Assembly: GCA_035635555.1 (NCBI GenBank)
Contig: DASQAT010000012.1
Span: 1-48,522 of the forward strand
From: Candidatus Dormiibacterota bacterium
GTDB lineage: Bacteria > Acidobacteriota > Polarisedimenticolia > Gp22-AA2
DNA length: 48,522 nucleotides
Direction: 5' to 3'
Shown: piece by piece, positions 41,207 to 48,522 of the stretch
Numbering within the stretch: the stretch's first letter is position 1
How the letters are laid out: each line of letters starts with the position of its first letter
Notes under the pieces: generated by a model
Seen by the model: only the letters and a program-made list of their open reading frames with translations
The model's database searches: none
What the model was told of the DNA's origin: nothing
Translations under genes and position numbers: made by a program

Positions 41207-43314
41207 GGCGTCTGTTCCTTCGGATCGCCGGCGCCCCCCGAGGCGATCTCGGCCAGGCGCACCGGGTCGCCGAGCCGGGCGATCTCCACCGGACGGCCTA
41301 CGACGATGAGCCCGTCCCCGGCCTTGAGGTCCGTGGAAGGGTCGGGGATGATGCGGCGCTCCTGGCCGCCCGGCATGCGCCGCTTCAGCTCGATGACGTT
41401 GACTCCGAAGCGCTGGCGGCAGCCGAGCTCGCGCAGGGTCATGCCGGGGAACGACTCGGGGAGGGTGACGAGGGCGACCACGTACTCGCCCGGCAATTCG
41501 ACGAACGTCGTCTCCGGACGCCCGCCGGCGCGCGGCTTGTCGAAGCGCGCCAGCCGCGCTTCCTTGTGCAGGATCTCCTGGCTGTACAACGCCATGATGT
41601 CTCCCGCCGAGAGCTCGCCGACGATGTGACGCGTGTCGAGTGAATCGACGACCGGCAGCCGGTCCCGGCTGACCTGCGACCACCGCCCGATCGCCTCGCT
41701 CATCCGGTCGTTCTCCGTCAGGACCGGGACGTTGGGGTACATGACGTCCTTGGCGCGCAGAGTCTGCGCGGCTTCGGGGTTGCGGACGGGATCCGCCAGG
41801 TCCCCGAGGGTGATGGCGCCGCTCAGGCGGCCGTCCTCGCCGACGACGAACAGCTCCTTGCGCCCCTCCTCCAGCATCCGTTTCATGACCACGCCCACGG
41901 TCTCGAGCTCGTTCACGGGAGCGGCGCTCGAGCGCATGACGTCGCGCACCTGGATCGTGTCCATCACCAGTTCTTCCATCCGTCCGCCCAGCCTCACGCC
42001 CCGCTCGACCAGCGGTTCCGTGTAGATCGACTCGCGGTGCAGGAGGCGCGACGCCACGACCGCACCGGTGCAGGCCACCATGAGAGGCAGGATGATCTGG
42101 TAGTCCCCCGTCAGCTCGAAGATGATCATGATGGCGGAGAGCGGCACCTGCGTCGTGCCCGCCACCATCGCCCCCATGCCGACCAGCGCGTACGCTCCGG
42201 GAGTCGACGTGGTCAGCGGGAAGGTCTCGTGGCACCAGGCGCCATAGGTGTAACCGAGCGCCGAGCCCATGAACAGGGTCGGCGTGAACAGACCGCCCGC
42301 GCCCCCCGAGCCGGCGGTCAGGGCCGTCGCGACGAGCTTCAGGACAGGCAGGACGATGATCAGCTGCAGCGGCAGCTCCTCGCGCAGGAGCGCGTTGGTC
42401 GTGTCGTAGCCGTTGCCGAAGACGTGCGGATAGAACACGCCGATGAGCCCGACCAGGGCGAAGCCCACGACCGGCTTGACCCAGGCCGGGATCGGCAGCC
42501 GCTTGAATCCCCTTTCCGTATCGCGCAGCACCACGATGCACAGGGCCGACGCGACGCCGATGCCGATTCCCATCGCCAGGTAGTGTCCGAGCTCCCAGCC
42601 GTTCACGAGCGTCGCGTGCTGCGGCGGCGTGTAGGCGGGGTAGGTGCTGATCAGACTGCGCGAGATGACGGTGCCGATCGCCGAGGCGACGACGATCGGG
42701 CCGAACGACTCGAGGGCGAAGTTTCCGAGGACCACCTCGAGCGCGAACAGGGCGCCGCCGATCGGGGCGTTGTAGGCGGCGGCGATGCCGGCGGCGGCCC
42801 CGCATCCGACCAGGATGTTGAGTCGATTGCCGCCCAGGCGGAACCGGCGTCCGAGCAGGGATCCGATGGAGGCGCCCACCCGGACGAGCGGCCCCTCGCG
42901 GCCGAGCGAGCCGCCGGTGGCGACCGTGCAGATGGTCGCGAGCGCCTTGATCAGGCTGCGGCCGAATGGGATGTAGCCGCCGCGCTGCGCCACGGCCTCG
43001 ATGATGCCCGCGGTGCCGTGCCCGCCGACCGGCTGCCGGGTGATCAAGATGATGAGGCCGACGAGCGCCCCTCCGAGCGTCGGTATGGCGAAGCGCTGCC
43101 AGGCCGGGAGAGCGAGGGCGTGGCTCAGGAGCTCGTGGCGGGATCCCCAGAAGAACCCCTGCACGAGACCGAGCAGGCGGACCAGGGCAATCGCCGCGAA
43201 GCCGGTGGCGGCCCCCGTCAGCGGGACCATGACGAGGAAGCGCTTTTCGCCCGGCGGCCGGGTCCGAAGCGAGGCGAACGGCCGCCAGTCGGCGAACTGC
43301 CTGAGCCAGATCAT
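41203..43314 (-). CDS. ClC-type chloride channel/transporter with CBS pair and TrkA-C domain
   Basis: A 703-residue protein. Residues 1-430 form the ClC membrane domain, about 450-595 a CBS-domain pair, and about 620-690 a TrkA-C-like domain (GMTLRELGCRQRFGVNVIELKR and KAGDGLIVVG). The selectivity motifs are GREGP (138-142, with gating Glu140) and GGLFTP (340-345); the first motif, GSGIP in E. coli, reads GHGTA here. In the segment matching E. coli FIIEEM this protein has FALEVV, so the internal proton Glu (Glu203) is replaced by Val194, as in vertebrate ClC channels. A TAGAAT lies 9 nt before the ATG. Confidence 0.9.
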   Translation of the reverse strand: MIWLRQFADWRPFASLRTRPPGEKRFLVMVPLTGAATGFAAIALVRLLGLVQGFFWGSRHELLSHALALPAWQRFAIPTLGGALVGLIILITRQPVGGHGTAGIIEAVAQRGGYIPFGRSLIKALATICTVATGGSLGREGPLVRVGASIGSLLGRRFRLGGNRLNILVGCGAAAGIAAAYNAPIGGALFALEVVLGNFALESFGPIVVASAIGTVISRSLISTYPAYTPPQHATLVNGWELGHYLAMGIGIGVASALCIVVLRDTERGFKRLPIPAWVKPVVGFALVGLIGVFYPHVFGNGYDTTNALLREELPLQLIIVLPVLKLVATALTAGSGGAGGLFTPTLFMGSALGYTYGAWCHETFPLTTSTPGAYALVGMGAMVAGTTQVPLSAIMIIFELTGDYQIILPLMVACTGAVVASRLLHRESIYTEPLVERGVRLGGRMEELVMDTIQVRDVMRSSAAPVNELETVGVVMKRMLEEGRKELFVVGEDGRLSGAITLGDLADPVRNPEAAQTLRAKDVMYPNVPVLTENDRMSEAIGRWSQVSRDRLPVVDSLDTRHIVGELSAGDIMALYSQEILHKEARLARFDKPRAGGRPETTFVELPGEYVVALVTLPESFPGMTLRELGCRQRFGVNVIELKRRMPGGQERRIIPDPSTDLKAGDGLIVVGRPVEIARLGDPVRLAEIASGGAGDPKEQTP

Positions 43315-43323
43315 CCGCGCTCC

Positions 43324-43364
43324 ATTCTAATGCCTGGGGAGGCGCGAGGCCGCTCTGCTAGAAT
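43324..43364. promoter_or_regulatory. two divergent TAGAAT boxes between ClC and MATE genes
   Basis: The minus-strand TAGAAT (43324-43329) ends 9 nt before the ClC ATG, and the plus-strand TAGAAT (43359-43364) ends 11 nt before the MATE ATG. The 61-bp spacer thus seems to hold two back-to-back promoters, both giving very short leaders. No -35 match is convincing. Confidence 0.45.
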
Positions 43365-43375
43365 ATCCGGCTTCG

Positions 43376-44860
43376 ATGACTTCGCGGCAATCTTCCCCTC
43401 CCTACCCCTCCATCCTGAGGATGGCCGCCCCCCTGGTCCTGTCGTTCGGAATGCGCTCGCTGTTCACCTTCGTGGACATCGCCTTCGCCTCGAGGCTGGG
43501 GGACGCGGCCATCGCGGCGGTCGGAGGGCTGTCGTTCCCCTACGAGATCCTGATGATCGCCTGCTGGGTGGGCGTTTCGACAGGACTGACCTCGAACCTG
43601 TCGCAGGCCATGGGGAAGAGACAGGGGGCTCGCATCGAGCAGATCCTGTCGGTGTCGCGCGGAATCGTCTGGTCGCTCGTGCCGCTGTTCTCGGCCATCG
43701 CCGTGTACATCTACTTCGGCGCCTACCACATGGGCCTCGACCCGGTGCTGGCGCGCCAGTTCTCGATCTACGGCGGCGTCCTGATCGGCGGTTCGGCCTT
43801 CACCGCGTTCTGGTCGATCATTCCCGACTCGATCGTCAAGGCGCACCACGACACCAAATCGACGATGTGGGCCGGCATCTGGTCGAACCTGATCAACGTC
43901 GGTCTCAACACCCTGTTCCTGTTCGTGTTCCACTGGGGAGTCTTCGGAATCGCCCTCTCGACCGTCCTCGGAAGATTCGGCGGGCTGGTGTATGCGCTGC
44001 GCAAGGCGGCCCGCCATGAGGCGGCGCGCCAGGCGAGCGGCCTCGACACCGACCCGACCCTCGACCCCCACCCGCTGCGATCGTTTCTATCGCTCGCGCT
44101 CCCCTCCTCCATGACGTACGGGCTCATGGCGGTGGAGACGGGTCTGGTGAACTGGCTCCTGGCCCGGCAGCCGAACGCGACCGAGTCGATCGCCGCCTAC
44201 GGTATCTACTCGCGCGTCCTGCAGTTCGCGGCCATGCCGATCATCGCCGCCGCGGTCGCCGTCCTCCCCTACGTGGCGCGCCGCTTCGGCGAGGGGAACA
44301 TCCGGGCGATCCGTGACGGGATGCGCCAGATCCTCCTGGTCGCTGTGGTGTATTGCGTCGGCCTCGTCACCCCCGCCCTGCTCGTCGGAGGCCCGTGGCT
44401 CGCCCGCGCCCTGGCCGAGTCGCCATTGACCGCGGAGCTCGCCACCATGGCACTCGCCCTCTGCCCTCTCGCCTGCCTGGCGATGGTCCCGTTCTCGCTC
44501 TGCCGTCCCGCCTTCGAGGGTCTGCAGCGCGGCCGCCCGGGGCTGGCGATGGCGGTGTTCCGCTACACCATCCTGACGATCCCGTTCGCCTTCGCCGGCA
44601 TGAAGGCGGCCGACCTCCTGGGCCGGCCCCCCTTGCACGGGCTCATCGCCGGACTCATCGGCGCGAGCGGCCTCGCCTCGGCGGTCTTTTTCATCTGGAT
44701 GCGGAGGTTCCTGGGTGATCTCGAGGCGCAGGAGCGCGCCGCGGCCCCGCAACCGCGTCCCGCCGGTCAGCCCGGCGCCGCACGCTTCTCCGCCCCCGCA
44801 ACGCTCCCCTCCGAGCCGACTGCGCCGCTCTCCGCTCGACAGGACGCCCCCGAGGACTAA
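43376..44860 (+). CDS. MATE-family efflux transporter
   Basis: A 494-residue integral membrane protein with about 12 helices in two halves. The first half starts ILRMAAPLVLSFGMRSLFTFVDIAFASRLGD and the second half repeats the pattern at LRSFLSLALPSSMTYGLMAVETGLVNW. Both are typical of MATE/NorM cation-coupled drug exporters. The C-terminal tail (about 455-494) is Ala/Pro-rich and disordered. The substrate is unknown. There is no ribosome-binding site; the -10-like box lies 11 nt before the ATG. The spermidine-synthase-like gene starts 10 nt after its stop, so the two are probably one transcript. Confidence 0.92.
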   Translation: MTSRQSSPPYPSILRMAAPLVLSFGMRSLFTFVDIAFASRLGDAAIAAVGGLSFPYEILMIACWVGVSTGLTSNLSQAMGKRQGARIEQILSVSRGIVWSLVPLFSAIAVYIYFGAYHMGLDPVLARQFSIYGGVLIGGSAFTAFWSIIPDSIVKAHHDTKSTMWAGIWSNLINVGLNTLFLFVFHWGVFGIALSTVLGRFGGLVYALRKAARHEAARQASGLDTDPTLDPHPLRSFLSLALPSSMTYGLMAVETGLVNWLLARQPNATESIAAYGIYSRVLQFAAMPIIAAAVAVLPYVARRFGEGNIRAIRDGMRQILLVAVVYCVGLVTPALLVGGPWLARALAESPLTAELATMALALCPLACLAMVPFSLCRPAFEGLQRGRPGLAMAVFRYTILTIPFAFAGMKAADLLGRPPLHGLIAGLIGASGLASAVFFIWMRRFLGDLEAQERAAAPQPRPAGQPGAARFSAPATLPSEPTAPLSARQDAPED

Positions 44861-44870
44861 ATTGTAGGTC

Positions 44871-47800
44871 GTGCGGGATCGAGCGGTCTTCCCGGGGCTC
44901 CTGATCTGCCTCTTCGTGTCGGGGGCGAGCGGTCTCATCTACGAGGTCGCCTGGGTCCGCTCCCTCGAGCTGGTGTTCGGCGCCACGTCGTTCGCCGTCG
45001 CGACCGTCCTGGCCGCCTTCATGGGAGGGCTGGCGCTCGGGTCCTGGCTCATGGGGGTGGCGGCGGCCCGGCTCGACCGGTTCCATCCCCTGCGGGTCTA
45101 TGCCGCCATCGAGCTGCTGATCGGCGTGGCCGGCTCGCTCGTGCCGTCGGCGCTGCGCGCCCTGGTCCCAGTGTACCAGTCGATCTGGAGCCACTTCCAC
45201 TCCTCCTTCGCCGTCTTCAGCCTGTGGCGCTTCCTGCTGTGCGGCGCCGTCCTCCTGGTGCCGACCCTCCTCATGGGCGCGACGCTGCCGATCGCCAGCC
45301 GGCTGGCGGTGGGGGGGGCGCCCGGCGCGCGGGAAGACGCCCGGCCGGCGGGCGACGGATGGAGCGTCGGGCTGCTGTACGCCTGCAACACGCTCGGCGC
45401 CGTGGTCGGCTGCGCCGCCGCCGGGCTGTCGCTGCTCCCCGCCCTCGGACTGCGCAGCACGGAGTGGCTCGCGGTCGGGCTGAACCTTCTCGCGGCGGCG
45501 GGCGCCTTCCTCGTGGCGGAACGGAGCGCGCTCCGGCCGCGGGGGCCGGAACAGCCGCGCGATCGGCACCCCGACGAAGCGGCCTCGACGATCGGACGCG
45601 CCGCCACGGTCCTCGTCTTCCTGTACGCGGTCTCGGGGGGCGTCGCCATGGTGTACGAAGTGGCCTGGAGCCGTCTCCTCGTCCTGGTCCTCGGGTCGTC
45701 CACCTACTCCTACACGGTCATGTTGACGACATTCCTGGCGGGCCTGGCGCTCGGCGCCTGGCTCGGCGCGCGTCTCCTCAAGAACTTGCCCGACCCTCTG
45801 CTGGCGGCGGCGCTCTGCCAGGTCCTCGTCGCGCTGTCGACGTACCTCGGCCTGTTCCTGATACGGGATCTGCCGTTTCTGTACGTCGTGGCGCACAATC
45901 GTCTGCAACCATCCCCCCGGGGGCTCATCCTGGTGCAGTTGGCCCTCGCCGCGGGACTGATGATCCTGCCGACGCTGGGTCTCGGGGCGATGTTCCCGGT
46001 CACCATCGGCGGGCTCCGTCCCAGGGGCGACAGGGCGCCGCGCGTCGTCGGCCGCGCCTACTCCTGGAACACCCTGGGAGCGATCCTCGGCTCGGTCGCC
46101 GCCGGCTTCTGGCTCGTGCCGCGCTGGGGGAGCCGCAACGCGCTTCTGTTCGGCGTCGCCGTGAGCGCGCTGCTCGGTCTCCTGGGTCTGATGCAGGCGC
46201 GCGTCGCGGCGGGGCGCCGCCTGCGCCTCCTTCTCGCCGTCGCGATCGTGGCCTTCCTCGCCAACCTGACGGTGGCCGCTCCCCTGCTGCCCGAGGAGGT
46301 CCTGTCGAGCGGCGTGTTCCGCTACGCCGATCGCTACCAGGGACTCGATCGAGCGTCGTTCTTCGAGCGTGTGAAGGAGAGCCACGGCGAGATCCTGATG
46401 TTCAAGGAGGGGCTGACCTGCACCGTCACAGTCTTCCGCACCACCGCGGCGCGCACCCTGACGGTGAACGGCAAGCCCGACGCCTCGGTGCCCCCCGGCC
46501 TGCCCGAGCCCCCGGTGCGCCACACGAAGGCCCGGCCCGGGGATCTGCCGACGCAGGTGCTGGTGGCGCAGGTGCCGCTGCTCCTGGCGCCCCGGACGGA
46601 TCGCGTCCTGGTCGTCGGTCTGGGGAGCGGAGTCACGCTGGGGTCGGTCCTGACCCACCCGGTCAAGGAGGTCGAGTGCGTCGAGCTGGAGGACGCCGTC
46701 GTGCAGGCGAGCCGCTTCTTCGACGACGTGAGCGGATCGCCGCTGCGGGACCCGCGCGTGCGGCTGGTGGTGAACGACGCGCGCAACCACCTGCTGGTGA
46801 CGCAGGAGCGCTACGACGTCATCGTCTCCGAGCCGTCGAACCCCTGGGTCGCGGGCGCCGCCAGCCTGTTCACCAGGGACTTCTTCGACCTCGCCGCCAG
46901 GCGCCTCGCCCCGGACGGCCTGTTCTGCCAGTGGCTGCAGCTCTATGAGACGACCCCGGACGATTTCAGCGCCATCCTGCGCAGCTTCGCCGCCGTGTTT
47001 CCCGACGTCCACGTGTTCCGGGTCGATACCGATGCCATCCTGGTCGGATCGAAGGGCGGTTCAGGGGTCAGGCTCGATGCGCTGCTGGCCCGCCCCGGCG
47101 AAGGGCCCGCCCGGGACCTCGAGCGCATCGGCATCGGCGACCCCGGAGGCCTGCTGGCGCACTACTGGATCGGCGGCGCCGAGCTCCGCTCCTTTCTCGC
47201 GCCCGGCCCGTTGAACACGGACGACAACATGCTGATCGAGTTCGCGGCGCCGCTGCGGATGCTGTCCCGCCGTCCGGAGGCTCAGGCGGCGCAGTCCGGG
47301 GAGCTGGCGCGGCTGTTCGCCGGAAGGACCACCGGTGTCCTGACCCATCTCGGCCCGCAGGCCGCTGAGCCGCACGCACAGGCTCTGTTCTGGGCAGGCA
47401 TGGCCGGCTCCACGCTTTCCGGCGGCTATCCCGACCTCGCCGCAGAGTACGCCACGCGCTCGCTGCGCGCGGAGCGCAACCCCGGCGCGGCGCGTGTCTA
47501 CGGCGCGTGCCTGGCGCGCTCCGGGAATCTCGGCGCGGCGCGGTCGTGGCTCGGCGACGCGGCCCGCGAATTTCCGAGGGACGCGGCGCTGCTGCGCTCT
47601 CTCATCGAGCTGGAGCGCGGCGAGCGGGACTGGCGCGCCGTCCGGGCCGATGCGCGGAGACTCGTCGCGCTCCTCCCCGACGACCGGCTGGCACGCTACT
47701 GGGAGGGGGAAAGCCTCTACTCCCTCGGCGAGCGCCGGGCCGCCTACTCCATGCTCGCTGCTCTCCGGCCGGCCGGCCCGGCGGGGGGTGCCGCGCAGAG

Positions 47801-48386
47801 CGCCCTGTCGCGGGGAACGGCGGCGCAGGCGCCGGCGGCGGACGAACCCTTCCCGGATCTCGGCCTCTATCTCGGCTCGCTGCACAGCGCCGCGGCCCGC
47901 CCCGCCGACGCCGTGGCGCCGCTGCGGGAGTACCTCCTCCTCAACCCGGCCGATCGCGAGGCGCGCGCGCTTCTGGCCGGAGCGCTGGAGTCGACGGGGA
48001 GGACGCGGGAGGCGATCGCCGAAAGGCGGCGCCTCAGTCCCGCCGCCCCGCAGCAGGCGCAGGCCCGTCTCGAGGAGGTCGAGGCCGGCTGGGACTCGGC
48101 TCCGCGCGGCCGCACCCAGGCACTCCTGGAGGAGGCCCGCGAGTACGATCCCGACGACGACGCCGTCGCCTTCCTCCTGGCGCGCTCGCGCGTCCGTCAG
48201 GGGGACCTCCAGGGCGCCATCCGCCTGCTCGAGGAGGTTCTCGACGCGCATCCCGATCACCCGTGGGCGGTCGGGTACCTCGGCCAGCTCGATGCGGCGG
48301 CCGGCAACGCCGCGCGCGCCGGGATCCTGGCGCAGCGCTACCTGGCGCTGACCGGCCGGTCCTGGGAGACCGTCACCGACCCCTAG
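44871..48386 (+). CDS. membrane spermidine-synthase-like protein fused to TPR repeats
   Basis: A 1171-residue multi-domain protein. Two homologous membrane halves (about residues 1-220 and 245-470) each begin with the same pattern: SGASGLIYEVAWVRSLELVFG and SGGVAMVYEVAWSRLLVLVLG. A SpeE-like SAM-binding Rossmann domain follows (about 555-770), with VLVVGLGSGVTLGSVL, the acidic VECVELEDAVV and IVSEPSNPWVAG. The last 370 residues or so are helical TPR-like repeats, for example AATRSLRAERNPGA-type and LLEEVLDAHPDHPWAVGYLG. Such fused spermidine synthase-like membrane proteins are widespread, but their substrate is not established. The GTG start is 10 nt after the MATE stop. Confidence 0.85.
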   Translation: MRDRAVFPGLLICLFVSGASGLIYEVAWVRSLELVFGATSFAVATVLAAFMGGLALGSWLMGVAAARLDRFHPLRVYAAIELLIGVAGSLVPSALRALVPVYQSIWSHFHSSFAVFSLWRFLLCGAVLLVPTLLMGATLPIASRLAVGGAPGAREDARPAGDGWSVGLLYACNTLGAVVGCAAAGLSLLPALGLRSTEWLAVGLNLLAAAGAFLVAERSALRPRGPEQPRDRHPDEAASTIGRAATVLVFLYAVSGGVAMVYEVAWSRLLVLVLGSSTYSYTVMLTTFLAGLALGAWLGARLLKNLPDPLLAAALCQVLVALSTYLGLFLIRDLPFLYVVAHNRLQPSPRGLILVQLALAAGLMILPTLGLGAMFPVTIGGLRPRGDRAPRVVGRAYSWNTLGAILGSVAAGFWLVPRWGSRNALLFGVAVSALLGLLGLMQARVAAGRRLRLLLAVAIVAFLANLTVAAPLLPEEVLSSGVFRYADRYQGLDRASFFERVKESHGEILMFKEGLTCTVTVFRTTAARTLTVNGKPDASVPPGLPEPPVRHTKARPGDLPTQVLVAQVPLLLAPRTDRVLVVGLGSGVTLGSVLTHPVKEVECVELEDAVVQASRFFDDVSGSPLRDPRVRLVVNDARNHLLVTQERYDVIVSEPSNPWVAGAASLFTRDFFDLAARRLAPDGLFCQWLQLYETTPDDFSAILRSFAAVFPDVHVFRVDTDAILVGSKGGSGVRLDALLARPGEGPARDLERIGIGDPGGLLAHYWIGGAELRSFLAPGPLNTDDNMLIEFAAPLRMLSRRPEAQAAQSGELARLFAGRTTGVLTHLGPQAAEPHAQALFWAGMAGSTLSGGYPDLAAEYATRSLRAERNPGAARVYGACLARSGNLGAARSWLGDAAREFPRDAALLRSLIELERGERDWRAVRADARRLVALLPDDRLARYWEGESLYSLGERRAAYSMLAALRPAGPAGGAAQSALSRGTAAQAPAADEPFPDLGLYLGSLHSAAARPADAVAPLREYLLLNPADREARALLAGALESTGRTREAIAERRRLSPAAPQQAQARLEEVEAGWDSAPRGRTQALLEEAREYDPDDDAVAFLLARSRVRQGDLQGAIRLLEEVLDAHPDHPWAVGYLGQLDAAAGNAARAGILAQRYLALTGRSWETVTDP

Positions 48387-48412
48387 GAGCCCGTCCGAGT
48401 AATCGTTTTTGA

Positions 48413-48443
48413 TTGCACAGGTTCACACCGGCGCGTGGATAAT
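48413..48443 (+). promoter_or_regulatory. promoter-like sequence for the transposase
   Basis: TTGCAC (48413-48418) and GATAAT (48438-48443) are 19 nt apart. The -10 ends 6 nt before the ATG, so the mRNA would be leaderless. Confidence 0.4.
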
Positions 48444-48449
48444 ACGCGC

Positions 48450-48522
48450 ATGAAGATCTTCCGACCGTACGAACCCGATCAGATGTTGTTGCTGCCGCCG
48501 TCGCTTTCGGACTGGGTGCCGG
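48450..48522 (+). CDS. IS1182-family transposase, N-terminal 24 residues (cut by window edge)
   Basis: The frame begins MKIFRPYEPDQMLLLPPSL and continues SDWVP. This is the typical N-terminus of IS1182-type DDE transposases (F-R-P-Y, then D-Q, then L-L-L-P-P-S-L, then W-x-P). Too little is present to see the catalytic residues. It lies 63 bp after the TPR gene and marks the only insertion sequence seen here. Confidence 0.75.
   Translation, partial: MKIFRPYEPDQMLLLPPSLSDWVP

Larger units (their letters stand above)
48387..48522 (+). mobile_element. left end of an IS1182-like insertion sequence (cut by window edge)
   Basis: The transposase start at 48450 and its promoter-like region follow directly on the TPR gene stop. 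The IS end is probably within 48384-48410 (around GAGCCCGTCCGAGTAATCG), but the terminal repeat cannot be confirmed without the right end. Confidence 0.45.

Overview
This is about 48.5 kb of GC-rich, densely packed bacterial chromosome. There are no rRNA or tRNA genes and no CRISPR array; the only mobile element is the first 24 codons of an IS1182-like transposase at the right edge. Signal peptides, lipoboxes, a likely outer-membrane protein and periplasmic folding factors point to a diderm. The gene mix (several secreted metallopeptidases, a DUF2339/DUF3999 pair, a CUAEP-tail radical SAM protein, a membrane spermidine-synthase/TPR fusion, a large HNH protein) would fit a soil or sediment Acidobacteriota-type organism or a neighbouring phylum. 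No marker gene settles this, so the placement is an inference.

Layout. 1-4614 (minus): a tightly coupled run of parvulin isomerase, membrane-anchored Hsp70 substrate-binding domain, DnaQ-like exonuclease, M50 protease, M14 carboxypeptidase and cysteine dioxygenase (cut by the window edge). 4624-6479 (plus): an Nfu Fe-S carrier followed by a B12-binding/radical SAM protein whose apparent stop is a selenocysteine UGA. 6476-13791: an outer-membrane-like protein and a small partner, a GST, leuC and leuD separated by an opposite-strand rhodanese-methyltransferase, a zinc alcohol dehydrogenase and a secreted HExxH protein. 14091-18101 (plus): a large HNH protein and a secreted endonuclease/exonuclease/phosphatase. 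18108-25789 (minus): histidine kinase, response regulator, DUF2339 and DUF3999. 26115-28644 (plus): PDZ protein, trans-sulfuration enzyme and FKBP. 28651-31340 (minus): a receiver-ATPase protein coupled to a lipoprotein oligopeptidase. 31503-33492 (plus): ABC-2 exporter. 33518-36143: AraC regulator plus VOC protein, divergent from a PLP decarboxylase. 36190-40120 (minus): STAS protein, RluA, citrate synthase and an ATP-grasp enzyme. 40247-48386: lipoprotein, ClC protein, MATE transporter and a membrane SpeE-TPR fusion.

The two most interesting items sit back to back around 3.5-6.5 kb. One is an orphan Hsp70 beta-type substrate-binding domain with no ATPase domain, fused to an N-terminal membrane segment and translationally coupled to a secreted parvulin: a candidate ATP-independent envelope chaperone pair. 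The other is the CUAEP radical SAM selenoprotein, supported by the C-U-A-E-P tail, a SECIS-like hairpin 12 nt after the UGA, and an extended end that meets the convergent gene at a shared CTAG. The two operons diverge from a spacer carrying a 17-bp palindrome that contains a perfect TATAAT.

Two genome-wide habits also show. A TAGAAT-like -10 box recurs, several times only 6-11 nt before the ATG, which suggests leaderless mRNAs. Convergent genes often end within each other's stop codon or in a short GC hairpin spanning both stops.
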